34,192 bases of DNA from Gammaproteobacteria bacterium UBA7310 (lineage in GTDB: Bacteria > Pseudomonadota > Gammaproteobacteria > Pseudomonadales > Ketobacteraceae). This document shows, one piece after another, positions 7,213-16,265 of this stretch (positions are counted from its first letter, which is position 1; every line of letters begins with the position of its first letter). The stretch is from contig DKQK01000058.1 of NCBI GenBank assembly GCA_002471665.1, forward strand, positions 1-34,192, given 5' to 3'. The notes under the pieces were generated by a model, which was not told the origin of the DNA, made no database searches, and saw only the letters and a program-made list of their open reading frames with translations. The translations under genes and the position numbers were made by a program.

Positions 7213-9786
7213 TTATTTGGAAAAGCAGATCCGATCTTCGTCCATTCGGGCCACAATGGTTTCACCCGGTAAGAACTCGCCACTCAGTATGGATTGGGCC
7301 AGTGGGTTTTCAATCTCCCGCTGGATCGCGCGCTTCAAGGGCCGGGCGCCATACACCGGGTCAAATCCAGCCTCCACCAGTTTGGCCATTACCTCATCGG
7401 ATAATTCCAGCGACAGATCACGCTCCGCCAAGCGCTTGCGCAGATTGGCCAGCTGAATCTCGGCAATGCCGCGAATCTGTTCATTCACCAGCGGGTGGAA
7501 CACCACCAGCTCATCGATCCGGTTGATTAACTCCGGACGGAAGTGGGTTGCCACGATATCCATGACGGCGGCCTTCATACGGTCGTACTGCTCCTCGCCC
7601 GCCATCGTTTGGATCACGTCAGACCCCATGTTCGAGGTCATCACAATCACCGTGTTACGGAAATCCACTGTCCGGCCCTGGCCATCGGTCAGGCGGCCAT
7701 CCTCCAACACCTGTAACAGGATATTGAACACATCGGGATGCGCTTTTTCCACCTCATCCAGCAGAATCACCGAATAGGGTTTACGGCGCACGCTTTCCGT
7801 CAGGTAACCACCCTCCTCGTACCCCACATACCCGGGAGGCGCACCGATCAGTCGCGCCACAGAATGCTTCTCCATGAACTCCGACATATCGATACGCACC
7901 AAGGCCTCTTCGGTATCGAAGAGGAATGTGGCCAACGCCTTGCACAACTCGGTTTTGCCCACCCCGGTGGGACCGAGGAACAGGAAGGAACCATTGGGTC
8001 GGTTGGGATCGGACAAGCCGGCACGGGAGCGCCGGATAGCATCGGATACGGCTTTGATGGCTTCATCCTGCCCTACCACCCGCTGATGCAGGGCTGCCTC
8101 CATTTTCAACAGCTTTTCACGCTCGCCTTCCAACATCTTGGATACCGGGATGCCGGTCCACTTGGATACGACTTCAGCGATCTCCTCCTCAGTTACTTTA
8201 TTGCGCAGCAATTTCATTTCCATCATTTCCGCTTGCGCTGCCATGTCCAACTGCTTTTCCAGTTCCGGAATACGGCCATACTGCAGCTCGGACATTTTGG
8301 TCAGATCGCCACTGCGGCGGGCCTGCTCCAAATCGATTCGAGCCTGCTCCAGATCGGCTTTCACCTGTTGGCTGCCATGCAGGGAGGCCTTTTCCGCGGT
8401 CCATACTTCATCCAGATCCGCGTACTCTCTCTCGATGCCATCGATATCGTCGTTTAGCTTGTCGAGGCGCTTTCGGGAGGCCTCGTCTTCCTCTTTCTTC
8501 AGCGCTTCGCGCTCCATTTTAAGCTGGATGAGACGACGCTCCAGCCGATCCAGTTCTTCCGGTTTGGAGTCCATTTCCATACGTATACGACTGGCGGCTT
8601 CGTCGACCAAATCGATGGCCTTGTCCGGCAATTGACGATCTGTAATGTAGCGCTGAGACAGTTTGGCGGCTTCCACAATCGCCGAGTCGGTGATGTTCAC
8701 CCCATGGTGAACTTCATAACGTTCTTTGAGGCCGCGCAGAATGGCAATGGTGTCTTCCACCGAGGGCTGGTCCACCAGCACTTTCTGGAAACGACGCTCC
8801 AGTGCCGCATCCTTTTCAATGTACTGTCGGTACTCATCCAGCGTGGTGGCGCCCACACAGTGCAGCTCGCCGCGGGCCAGAGCGGGTTTCAGCATGTTGC
8901 CGGCATCCATGGCGCCTTCGCTCTTACCTGCTCCCACCATGGTGTGCAGCTCGTCGATAAAGAGGATCACGCTGCCCTCTTCCTTGGCCAATTCATTGAG
9001 TACCGACTTCAATCGCTCCTCGAACTCGCCCCGGTATTTGGCCCCTGCCAACAGGGAGCCCATGTCCAGGGACAGTACACGCTTGTTTTTCAGCCCTTCG
9101 GGCACCTCGCCATTAACAACCCGTTGCGCCAGGCCTTCCACAATGGCGGTTTTACCCACACCGGGCTCACCAATGAGCACAGGATTGTTTTTGGTCCGGC
9201 GCTGCAACACCTGGATGGTGCGACGGATTTCATCATCACGCCCGATGACCGGATCCAGCTTGCCATCCGCGGCGCGTTTGGTCAGGTCTAACGTGTATTT
9301 TTCCAGCGCCTGACGGGATTCTTCTGCATTGGGATCGTTCACCTGTTCACCCCCACGAACCTTTTCAATGGCGGTTTCCAAGTCCTGCTTGGTGACGCCC
9401 AGTTTTTTGAATATTTGGCCGGTAACACCCTTGTCCTCCACCATGGCCAACACCACGATTTCGCTGGAGATGTATTTATCTCCACGCTGTTGGGCATATT
9501 TATCCGCCACATTGAGAATACGCCCCATGTCATTGGACATGTGCACATCACCGTCGTGATTCTGTACCTGCGGCAGGCGGATCAACTGGGCGGTGATTTC
9601 ATCTTTCAACTGGCCCACATTGACACCGGCCTGAGCCAGCAACGGTTTAATGCTGCCGCTGCTGTCCTCCACCATGGCCGATAAAACATGGACCGGCTCA
9701 ATAAAATTATGGTCACGACCTACGGCTATCGATTGGGCATCGGATAGCGCCATCTGCAGCTTACTGGTCAATCGGTCAATTCGCAT
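7213..9786 (-). CDS. clpB: ClpB disaggregase chaperone
   Basis: ClpB is a hexameric AAA+ machine that, with DnaK, pulls proteins out of aggregates after heat stress. Its 857 residues equal the E. coli length. In order: the N-terminal Clp repeat domain (residues ~1-145, from MRIDRLTSKLQMALSDA), the first ATPase domain with Walker A GEPGVGKTAI near 205, and the long coiled-coil middle domain (~410-520). The second ATPase domain has Walker A GPTGVGKTEL near 605 and the pore segment GYVGYEEGG. The middle domain separates it from ClpA. Its start has a GAGGGTG Shine-Dalgarno. It follows pgeF and has its own sigma-32-like promoter. Confidence 0.98.
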   Translation of the reverse strand: MRIDRLTSKLQMALSDAQSIAVGRDHNFIEPVHVLSAMVEDSSGSIKPLLAQAGVNVGQLKDEITAQLIRLPQVQNHDGDVHMSNDMGRILNVADKYAQQRGDKYISSEIVVLAMVEDKGVTGQIFKKLGVTKQDLETAIEKVRGGEQVNDPNAEESRQALEKYTLDLTKRAADGKLDPVIGRDDEIRRTIQVLQRRTKNNPVLIGEPGVGKTAIVEGLAQRVVNGEVPEGLKNKRVLSLDMGSLLAGAKYRGEFEERLKSVLNELAKEEGSVILFIDELHTMVGAGKSEGAMDAGNMLKPALARGELHCVGATTLDEYRQYIEKDAALERRFQKVLVDQPSVEDTIAILRGLKERYEVHHGVNITDSAIVEAAKLSQRYITDRQLPDKAIDLVDEAASRIRMEMDSKPEELDRLERRLIQLKMEREALKKEEDEASRKRLDKLNDDIDGIEREYADLDEVWTAEKASLHGSQQVKADLEQARIDLEQARRSGDLTKMSELQYGRIPELEKQLDMAAQAEMMEMKLLRNKVTEEEIAEVVSKWTGIPVSKMLEGEREKLLKMEAALHQRVVGQDEAIKAVSDAIRRSRAGLSDPNRPNGSFLFLGPTGVGKTELCKALATFLFDTEEALVRIDMSEFMEKHSVARLIGAPPGYVGYEEGGYLTESVRRKPYSVILLDEVEKAHPDVFNILLQVLEDGRLTDGQGRTVDFRNTVIVMTSNMGSDVIQTMAGEEQYDRMKAAVMDIVATHFRPELINRIDELVVFHPLVNEQIRGIAEIQLANLRKRLAERDLSLELSDEVMAKLVEAGFDPVYGARPLKRAIQREIENPLAQSILSGEFLPGETIVARMDEDRICFSK

Positions 9787-9846
9787 GTAACACCCTCATA
9801 AACTTATTGTACGGCGTACTTACACGCCCTATTAAACTGCTTTACA

Positions 9847-9875
9847 ATTTGGGGGCAAATAAACGCTTTTTCAAT
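9847..9875 (-). promoter_or_regulatory. Candidate sigma-32 heat-shock promoter of clpB
   Basis: Reading the minus strand, ATTGAAA (9875-9869) is followed after 14 bases by CCCCAAAT (9854-9847). The RpoH consensus is CTTGAAA, 13-14 bases, CCCCATnT, so six of seven and most of the -10 bases match. It lies about 60 bases upstream of the clpB ATG, in the gap after pgeF. This fits the known heat-shock control of clpB. Confidence 0.75.
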
Positions 9876-9911
9876 GGGCGTATTGATTTTAGGGCCGTGA
9901 GATGAAGGAAT

Positions 9912-10691
9912 TTATTGAGCTGGATCAATCCAGATCATGGACAGCAGGCGGCCGGTCACCGGTTGCCGTCGAAAGGAGAAAAAACGGGGATCGGTATAGG
10001 TGCAGAAGCCCCCACCGGTGATGTGCTGAACACCCCATTTGTTGAGGCGAACACGGGCCAGGCCATAGAGGTCACCCTGCCAGCGGCCACGCTCATTGGC
10101 CTGAAAAAAGCCACTGTAGTCAGTCGACTGTTTGAGAAACACGTCCCTCACGTCATCACCGACTTCAAAGGCCGGTTGGCTGATTGCCGGACCCAGCCAT
10201 ACCTTAATTAAATGGGGGTCCGTTCCGAACTTTGCAAGGGCCGCTTCCAGCACACCGGCGGCCAGGCCGCGCCAGCCGGCATGGGCCAGGGCCACTTCCG
10301 AGCCGTCCGCCGCCGCAAAGAACACCGGCAGGCAATCTGCGGTGTGCAGGGTACACACCTGCTCCGGCTCACGGGTATAAACGGCATCCGCTTCAGGTTC
10401 CGCACCATCTTCAGGTTTCGCACCATAGGGAGCGGCGTCCACAACCGCTATGCCATGAACCTGGCGCAACCATTGTGGTGGCCTGGACCAGGCAAAGTAA
10501 TCAGCCAGTGCACGGCGACAGCGGGCCACGGACTCCGGATCATCTCCCACATGACTGGCGGTATTAAAGCCATCATAAGGTGGCCGGCTCAGTTGACCGG
10601 CCCGAGTGGTGCACCAGGCCCGCACACCCGGCACCTGCCAGTCCGGTTGCAGCCAGTGCCGAACCAGGGCGGCATCAAGCATCGGCTGCAT
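9912..10691 (-). CDS. pgeF: PgeF/YfiH family purine nucleoside phosphorylase (multicopper-laccase-like fold)
   Basis: The family, once called polyphenol oxidase or laccase domain protein, includes purine nucleoside phosphorylases and PgeF, which removes wrongly incorporated L-Ser from peptidoglycan precursors. The zinc-site segments are present: LHTADCLPVFF with its cysteine and LAHAGWRGLAAGV with its histidine. So are the N-terminal SxPPYDGFNTASHVGDD-type segment and the C-terminal GGFCTYTDPRFFSFRR. The length of 259 residues is usual. It overlaps the end of rluD by 17 bases, so the two are co-translated. An ATG nine bases downstream (10682) is an alternative start. Which activity this copy has in vivo cannot be read from sequence. 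Confidence 0.9.
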   Translation of the reverse strand: MQPMLDAALVRHWLQPDWQVPGVRAWCTTRAGQLSRPPYDGFNTASHVGDDPESVARCRRALADYFAWSRPPQWLRQVHGIAVVDAAPYGAKPEDGAEPEADAVYTREPEQVCTLHTADCLPVFFAAADGSEVALAHAGWRGLAAGVLEAALAKFGTDPHLIKVWLGPAISQPAFEVGDDVRDVFLKQSTDYSGFFQANERGRWQGDLYGLARVRLNKWGVQHITGGGFCTYTDPRFFSFRRQPVTGRLLSMIWIDPAQ

Positions 10692-11631
10692 CCGCCCTTA
10701 ACACCGTGATCATAGCCTTGAAATCGTCCGGTAAAGGCGATTCCCACTGGCAATATTCACCGCTCTCAGGGTGCTGGACACCCAACTTCCTGGCGTGCAG
10801 GGCCTGCCGCTTGAACTGACGCAATGCCTCAATCAGCTCCGCAGTGGCACCCTTGGGCAGCCGCAAGCGCCCTCCGTAGGTGGGATCGCCCAGCAAGGGG
10901 TACTGAATATACGCCATATGGACGCGAATCTGATGGGTCCGGCCGGTTTCCAATTGCACACGGATGTGTGTGTGGGCGCGAAATCGCTCAATCAGGCGGT
11001 AATGGGTCACCGCAGGCTTGCCGGAATGGCTCACCGCCTGACGGGTTCGCTGGGAGGGGTGACGGCCAATGGGCTCATCCACCACACCACCACCGGTCAT
11101 CACACCCTGGACGATGGCTTCGTATTCACGAAAGGCGGTCTTTTCCTGCAGTTGATCCACCAGAGAGGCATGGGCCTTTAGGGTTTTGGCCACCACCAGC
11201 AACCCGGTTGTATCTTTATCGATCCGGTGCACGATCCCAGCGCGCGGAATAGTTGCCAGATCCGGCGAGTGGTGCAACAACGCATTGAGCAGCGTGCTGT
11301 CGCGGTTGCCCGCTGCCGGATGCACCACCAAACCAGCGGGCTTGTTGATCACCAGCAGATGCTCATCTTCGTAGACAATGTCCAGGTCAATAGCCTGGGG
11401 CTCCCAACTCTGCTCCGCCTCCAGCTCGGCATCAACCTGCAGGCACTCTCCGCCGATTACCTTCTCCCGGGGCTTCCGGGTTTGCCCATCCACGGTGAGC
11501 TCACCGCTCTTGATCCAGCTTTGCAGTCGGGAACGGGAATAATCGGGAAACAGCTCGGCAGCAACCTGATCCAGCCGCTGTCCGGCCTGCTGATCATTTA
11601 CCCTGGCGCTGAGTTGTATTTGTTGGGGCAT
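10675..11631 (-). CDS. rluD: 23S rRNA pseudouridine synthase RluD
   Basis: RluD makes pseudouridines in helix 69 of 23S rRNA (positions 1911, 1915 and 1917 in E. coli). An N-terminal S4 RNA-binding domain (residues ~18-65, GQRLDQVAAELFPDYSRSRLQSWI) precedes the catalytic domain. The latter contains the RluA-family motif HRIDKDTTGLLV, with Asp138 as the catalytic aspartate. The length of 318 residues and the neighbours bamD (divergent) and pgeF (overlapping) match the usual RluD locus, which favours RluD over RluC or RluA. GAGAGAG lies upstream of the ATG as a ribosome binding site. Confidence 0.94.
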   Translation of the reverse strand: MPQQIQLSARVNDQQAGQRLDQVAAELFPDYSRSRLQSWIKSGELTVDGQTRKPREKVIGGECLQVDAELEAEQSWEPQAIDLDIVYEDEHLLVINKPAGLVVHPAAGNRDSTLLNALLHHSPDLATIPRAGIVHRIDKDTTGLLVVAKTLKAHASLVDQLQEKTAFREYEAIVQGVMTGGGVVDEPIGRHPSQRTRQAVSHSGKPAVTHYRLIERFRAHTHIRVQLETGRTHQIRVHMAYIQYPLLGDPTYGGRLRLPKGATAELIEALRQFKRQALHARKLGVQHPESGEYCQWESPLPDDFKAMITVLRADAADA

Positions 11632-11719
11632 GGAACTCTCTCATCATGATCGGGTCGGATATTTTACCTCAGTTTGGGCCCGGAAACTTGAGTTTGCTGT
11701 TCTGACAGCTCATTGTGGC

Positions 11720-11725
11720 TATAAT
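11720..11725 (+). promoter_or_regulatory. Probable -10 element of bamD
   Basis: A perfect TATAAT lies 43 bases upstream of the bamD ATG in the gap shared with rluD. No good -35 hexamer stands 16-18 bases before it; the nearest candidate, TTGCTG (11694-11699), is 20 bases away. The call rests on the exact -10 and its position. Confidence 0.5.
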
Positions 11726-11767
11726 GGCCCGCTTCAAGAAATCTAAAATCGTGGACACCCATACCCT

Positions 11768-12616
11768 ATGTTGATTTGGCGAACTTCTTTCTTTCTGCGC
11801 GTACCTCTGCTGGGCCTGCTGATCTCATTGCTGGCACTGTTGGCAGCCTGCTCGTCTGCCCCTAAAACACCACAGCTTTCCGAACGCCAGTTTTATGAAG
11901 AAGCCCAATCCGCCATCGACGCCAACAACATGACACTGGCCATTGACCGGCTGCAGGGCCTTGAATCCCGCTACCCGTTTGGCCGTTATGCATCCCAGGC
12001 CAAACTGGATCTGATTTACTGCCACTACCGGGCACTGGACTATGAGGCCTCGGCGGCCACCGCAGAGCGGTTTATCAACACCCACCCGGATCATCCGCAA
12101 CTGGACTATGCCTATTATATGAAGGGCCTGGCCTCCTACAGCGTGGATCGGGGGTTGCTGGAGCGTTTTATTCCCAGCGACTTTTCGGAGCGGGACATGG
12201 GGCCGGCACGGGAATCATTCGAGGATTTCAACCGCCTCATTAATCGTTTTCCAAACAGCGTTTACGCCGCTGATGCCCGTCAGCGCATGATTTACCTGCG
12301 CAACCTGCTGGCGGCCTATGAGCTGCGTGCTGCGTCATTCTACATGCGGCGCGGGGCCTTCGTTGCAGCGGCAAACCGTGGCCGCTATGTGGTAGAGAAT
12401 TTTGATACCAGCCCCTCGGTTGCAGATGCCCTGGTGATCATGGCGGAGGCCTACACCGAGCTGGATCAACCGGATCTGCGCGCCAGTACTGTGGAAGTGT
12501 TGAAAGCGAATTTTCCCGATCATCCCAGGCTGGCCAGCGGGGCTTTCGAATATGACAAAACCCAGCACGGCGGCCGCTCAATGTGGAGCGTGCTCACCTT
12601 TGGCCTGATTGACTGA
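11768..12616 (+). CDS. bamD: BamD, outer-membrane assembly lipoprotein
   Basis: BamD (ComL/YfiO) is the essential lipoprotein of the BAM complex that, with BamA, inserts beta-barrel proteins into the outer membrane. A hydrophobic signal ends in the lipobox LAAC with Cys28 as the lipidated residue. The first position after it is Ser rather than Asp, so outer-membrane sorting is expected. Five TPR-like helical repeats follow, starting with SERQFYEEAQSAIDANN and containing the well-conserved LESRYPFGRYASQAKLDLIY. The length of 282 residues is slightly longer than the E. coli protein (245), the extra lying at the C terminus (GRSMWSVLTFGLID). It is divergent from rluD, as in related genomes. Confidence 0.95.
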   Translation: MLIWRTSFFLRVPLLGLLISLLALLAACSSAPKTPQLSERQFYEEAQSAIDANNMTLAIDRLQGLESRYPFGRYASQAKLDLIYCHYRALDYEASAATAERFINTHPDHPQLDYAYYMKGLASYSVDRGLLERFIPSDFSERDMGPARESFEDFNRLINRFPNSVYAADARQRMIYLRNLLAAYELRAASFYMRRGAFVAAANRGRYVVENFDTSPSVADALVIMAEAYTELDQPDLRASTVEVLKANFPDHPRLASGAFEYDKTQHGGRSMWSVLTFGLID

Positions 12617-12642
12617 CTGAGCCGTAGCGGCCGGCGGCAGAT

Positions 12643-14286
12643 CTATTCCCCCGCTGGCCACTTGCAGGTGACCGGATAGCGCCGATCACGCCCGAACGCA
12701 CGGGACGTAATACGTGCACCTATCGCCGCCTGACGGCGCTTGTACTCATTCAAATCCACCAGCCGAATCACCTTCTGCACGATCTCCCGCTCATACCCCT
12801 CTGCCACGATGGCATCTGCGCTAAAATCCCGTTCCACATACATCTCGAGGATGGCATCCAGTTCCGGGTAGGGCGGCAGACTGTCCTCATCTTTCTGATC
12901 CGGTGCCAGCTCAGCAGACGGCGGGCGATCGATAACCCGCTGCGGGATCGGCGGGTTGTCCGGTGTCAGGCGATTGCGGTATTCGCACAGTTTGAATACC
13001 AGGGTTTTGGGTACATCCTTCAGTACATCGAACCCGCCGGCCATGTCACCGTAGAGCGTGGCATAACCCACCGCCATTTCACTTTTGTTGCCCGTGGTTA
13101 GTACGATGTAGCGTTTCTTATTGGATAGCGCCATCAACATCACGCCACGACACCGGGCCTGGAGGTTTTCCTCTGTGGTATCCCGCGCCGTTCCTGCAAA
13201 ATCCGGTGCCAGGGTCTGCATAAAGGCCTCATACATGGGCTCAATGGGGCGTATCTTGTAGCTCACCCCCAATGCCACCGCCTCGGCTTCGGCATCATCA
13301 AGGCTCATCTGTGAGGTGTATCGAAACGGCATCATGATCGCTTCAACACGATCAGCGCCCAAGGCATCAACCGCCACTGCCAGGGTTAACGCCGAGTCTA
13401 CCCCGCCAGACAACCCCAGCACGGCACCTTTGAACCCATTTTTGTTGACGTAATCCCGCACCGCCAGCACCAACGCCCGGTAGGCGCTCTGCTCTACTGT
13501 CTGATCCGGTGCCACAGGGGCATCCACCGGTACAAGGCCGGCTTCTGCCCGCAACAGTACCGGGTAGAGGCCCGCTGCAAAGGCCGGTGCGCGGAACCGA
13601 AGGGTGCCCTGGGGATCCGCCACCACTGATCCCCCATCAAACACCAACTCATCCTGGGCTCCCACCAGATTGGCATAAACGATGGGCATGTTGCCTTCTC
13701 TGGCGCGCATCTCCAACAGGCTTTTGCGTACCTGCTCTTTACCCAGGTGAAACGGGGATGCATTCAAATTCAACATCAGCCGGGCACCGGCTTCCCGGGC
13801 CTGTGACATTGGCCCCTCATGCCAGATATCCTCACAGATGGTGATGCCCACCCTGTGGCCCTTGATGTCAAAAACGCAGGGGCTGTTTCCTGGCTGAAAG
13901 TAGCGTTTCTCATCAAACACCAGATAGTTGGGCAATTCCTGCTTATGATATTCGGCCACCAGTTTGCCGCCGTATATCAGCCCGGCCGTGTTGTAGAGGC
14001 TGCTGCCCTCGCCTTTAGGGTAACCAATGAGCGTGTAGATATCGGCGGGCAGATCCGCGCACAAGCGGGCCAGCGCTTTTTGTACCCGAATTCGTATACT
14101 GGCGCGGAACAAGAGGTCTTCCGGGGGATACCCGGTCAGTGTAAGCTCTGGAAAAACAATAATATCCGCGTGAAATTCATCACGGGCCCGACGGCTGGCA
14201 TGCAAAATTTGTGTGGCATTACCGTCAATATCCCCAACCATGAAATCCAACTGCGCTATAATGATCTGTAAATCATTGTTTTTCAT
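12643..14286 (-). CDS. nadE: Glutamine-dependent NAD+ synthetase
   Basis: NadE amidates nicotinic acid adenine dinucleotide to NAD+ with ATP, the last step of NAD synthesis, taking ammonia from glutamine. The N-terminal nitrilase-type glutaminase domain (~1-270) shows the full catalytic triad: Glu47 (FPELTLTGYPPEDLL), Lys115 (YHKQELPNY) and Cys151 (ITICEDIW). The C-terminal synthetase domain has the pyrophosphate-loop LSGGVDSALTLAV near residue 293 and the STGNKSE-like segment LTTGNKSEMAVGY. The 547 residues fit the fused two-domain form. It is convergent with bamD, 26 bases apart, with no clear terminator between them. Confidence 0.96.
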   Translation of the reverse strand: MKNNDLQIIIAQLDFMVGDIDGNATQILHASRRARDEFHADIIVFPELTLTGYPPEDLLFRASIRIRVQKALARLCADLPADIYTLIGYPKGEGSSLYNTAGLIYGGKLVAEYHKQELPNYLVFDEKRYFQPGNSPCVFDIKGHRVGITICEDIWHEGPMSQAREAGARLMLNLNASPFHLGKEQVRKSLLEMRAREGNMPIVYANLVGAQDELVFDGGSVVADPQGTLRFRAPAFAAGLYPVLLRAEAGLVPVDAPVAPDQTVEQSAYRALVLAVRDYVNKNGFKGAVLGLSGGVDSALTLAVAVDALGADRVEAIMMPFRYTSQMSLDDAEAEAVALGVSYKIRPIEPMYEAFMQTLAPDFAGTARDTTEENLQARCRGVMLMALSNKKRYIVLTTGNKSEMAVGYATLYGDMAGGFDVLKDVPKTLVFKLCEYRNRLTPDNPPIPQRVIDRPPSAELAPDQKDEDSLPPYPELDAILEMYVERDFSADAIVAEGYEREIVQKVIRLVDLNEYKRRQAAIGARITSRAFGRDRRYPVTCKWPAGE

Positions 14287-14396
14287 GTATTTTACACCCT
14301 AACAATCAATAAACTGCCCGGCTCTGGCAAAATAAGCGCGTATTTTGGGCCAAATCGAACCCGCGCGCAAAGGCCAAACAGTCAGGGGGAGCCAAT

Positions 14397-14642
14397 ATGA
14401 TGATCATCCGATTAATAATTCTAGTGGCATTGGTGGGGCTGCTGATCTTTGCCTACCGCAAACTCACCGGCTCAGGCCAGTCAGAAAACAAGCAAGCCAA
14501 CAACCCTGCCGCCATGAAAAAGTGTGACCAGTGCGGAATACACCTGCCCCAGGAGGAAGGTTGCAAACACAAGGATCACTTCTTCTGCAGCAATGAACAC
14601 ATGCAAGCCTATCTAGATCAGCACCCCGATGAGCGAGACTGA
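14397..14642 (+). CDS. PP0621-family membrane-anchored zinc-ribbon-like protein
   Basis: The product has 81 residues. A single N-terminal transmembrane helix (MMIIRLIILVALVGLLIFAY) is followed by a short basic linker and a Cys/His cluster: KKCDQCGIHLPQEE, then HFFCSNEH near the C terminus. Four cysteines in CxxC plus later Cys/His suggest a bound zinc in the cytosol. I recognise the arrangement as the uncharacterised PP0621 family, whose Pseudomonas member lies beside bamD. GGGGGA stands before the first of two adjacent ATG codons. The stop overlaps the start of pilS by 14 bases, so the two are probably translationally coupled. Confidence 0.8.
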   Translation: MMIIRLIILVALVGLLIFAYRKLTGSGQSENKQANNPAAMKKCDQCGIHLPQEEGCKHKDHFFCSNEHMQAYLDQHPDERD

Positions 14643-16263
14643 TAAAGACAAACACCAGGATCCAGCACTGGCGGAGGTTCGCCAAAACCAGTGGCGGCTG
14701 CTTCAGGTCTATTTGCTGTATCGCCTGGCACTGGCTTTCAGCCTGGTGGGCGCCTACTTTCTGGAAACCAGCCAGAGCACGCGATCCATCGGGCTGGATG
14801 AACGCCTGTATTTCGCCACGATTGCCACCTATTTTGTCCTCGCGTTGCTCGGCCTGCTCGTCAATCGACTGCAGACCGGGCGCATCACCATCCAGATCTT
14901 TATCGTCATTGTCATCGATATTCTCAGCATCGCACTGTTGGAGTATGCCAATGGCGAATCCAACAGTAATCTCACCATTCTGCTGGTGGTTACCGTGGCT
15001 GCCGGCGGCATTCTGGTGGAGGGCAAACTGGCGACATTTTTCGCCGCAGTGGCGACACTTGCCATTCTTTACAAGCAAATTCTGAACGCAATCCTGCATA
15101 ACCGTTTTGAGCAGGACGATTTCCTGCAGAGTGCCTTTATCGGCATCGCTTGCTTTGCCACCTCGTTTCTGGCCCAGCAAATTGCCAACCGATTACGGGA
15201 AAGTGCTGCGCTGGCAGGGCGACAGGCCGAAGACCTGGCCAACCTGGAGGAATTGAACCACCTGATTATCCAGCGCATGCGCACCGGGATCGTAGTAGTG
15301 GACAACGATAACAATATCGTATTGATCAACGAAGCCTGCTGGAAAATGTTCGGTATGCCAACCATGAGCAAACACCAGTCGCTGGAAAATTTTTCACCAC
15401 AGCTAAGCAAGCAACTGGCCACATGGCGACGTGACCCATTCAAACGCACCAAACCATTTCGCTCCTACGGCGCAGGCCCGGAAGTTCAAGCCAACTTCAC
15501 CATGATGGAAAACGCCGACCAAGCCAATGTGCTCATCTTCCTGGACGACAACACACGCATGGCACAACAGGCCCAGCAACTGAAACTGGCTTCACTGGGA
15601 GGATTAACCGCCAGCATTGCCCATGAAATACGCAATCCTCTGGGTGCCATCAGCCATGCCGCCCAACTGCTAAACGAATCCACTGACCTGACCAAAGGCG
15701 ATGCACGCTTAAGTGAAATCATTCATCAACATACCATTCGCGCCAACAAAGTAATCGAAAACGTATTACAATTATCGCGACGAAAACAGGCTGAACCGGA
15801 GCTGCTGAATATGAAAGCGTGGCTCACCAGCTTTATCTACGATTTTCAAACCAACCAGGACCAATCCTGCGAAATCGCCTTCAGCTGCAATCAGGATGAT
15901 CTCCAGTTTCGCATTGATCCCTCGCAGATTCAGCAGGTTCTCACCAATCTGTTTCAAAACGGTATAAGATACAGCGAGCAGGCAACCGGAAAGCGCACAC
16001 TGAAAGTCGTTGCCGATTTTAATATTCAATCTGAGCAACCCACCCTGGATATCATTGATCAGGGCCCGGGCATACCGACTGCGCAACAGGATAAAATCTT
16101 CGAGCCGTTCTACACTTCAGAAAAGAGTGGCACCGGGCTTGGCCTCTATATTGCCCGGGAGCTTTGTGAAGCCAATCAAGCACGCCTGGACTATCACCCC
16201 ATTTCCACCGGCAGTTGCTTTCGCATAACCTTCTCCCATCCATCCAGAATAGTGACCATATAA
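14629..16263 (+). CDS. pilS: PilS, membrane sensor histidine kinase for type IV pili
   Basis: PilS phosphorylates PilR and, in Pseudomonas, lowers its activity when pilin subunits are abundant in the inner membrane. The 544 residues show six hydrophobic segments in the first ~190 residues, a linking PAS domain (~200-310, GIVVVDNDNNIVLIN), and the HisKA phosphorylation site ASIAHEIRNPLGAISHAAQLL with His332. The HATPase domain carries the N box (LFQNGIRYSEQ), G1 (DQGPGIP), F box (IFEPFYTSEK) and G2 (GTGLGLYIA). All catalytic motifs are intact. The start overlaps the PP0621-family gene and pilR begins three bases after its stop, so these form one transcript. Confidence 0.95.
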   Translation: MSETDKDKHQDPALAEVRQNQWRLLQVYLLYRLALAFSLVGAYFLETSQSTRSIGLDERLYFATIATYFVLALLGLLVNRLQTGRITIQIFIVIVIDILSIALLEYANGESNSNLTILLVVTVAAGGILVEGKLATFFAAVATLAILYKQILNAILHNRFEQDDFLQSAFIGIACFATSFLAQQIANRLRESAALAGRQAEDLANLEELNHLIIQRMRTGIVVVDNDNNIVLINEACWKMFGMPTMSKHQSLENFSPQLSKQLATWRRDPFKRTKPFRSYGAGPEVQANFTMMENADQANVLIFLDDNTRMAQQAQQLKLASLGGLTASIAHEIRNPLGAISHAAQLLNESTDLTKGDARLSEIIHQHTIRANKVIENVLQLSRRKQAEPELLNMKAWLTSFIYDFQTNQDQSCEIAFSCNQDDLQFRIDPSQIQQVLTNLFQNGIRYSEQATGKRTLKVVADFNIQSEQPTLDIIDQGPGIPTAQQDKIFEPFYTSEKSGTGLGLYIARELCEANQARLDYHPISTGSCFRITFSHPSRIVTI

Positions 16264-16265
16264 CA

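Noticed and set aside
7738..8457. Plus-strand open frame of 239 codons opposite clpB
   Set aside because: It is antisense to the conserved clpB second ATPase and middle domains, with no recognisable protein features.
12617..12642. Terminator between bamD and nadE
   Set aside because: The GC-rich GCCG/CGGC pairing is short and has no T tract on either strand.
14464..15180. Minus-strand open frame of 238 codons opposite the PP0621-family gene and pilS
   Set aside because: It is antisense to two well-supported genes and has no motif.
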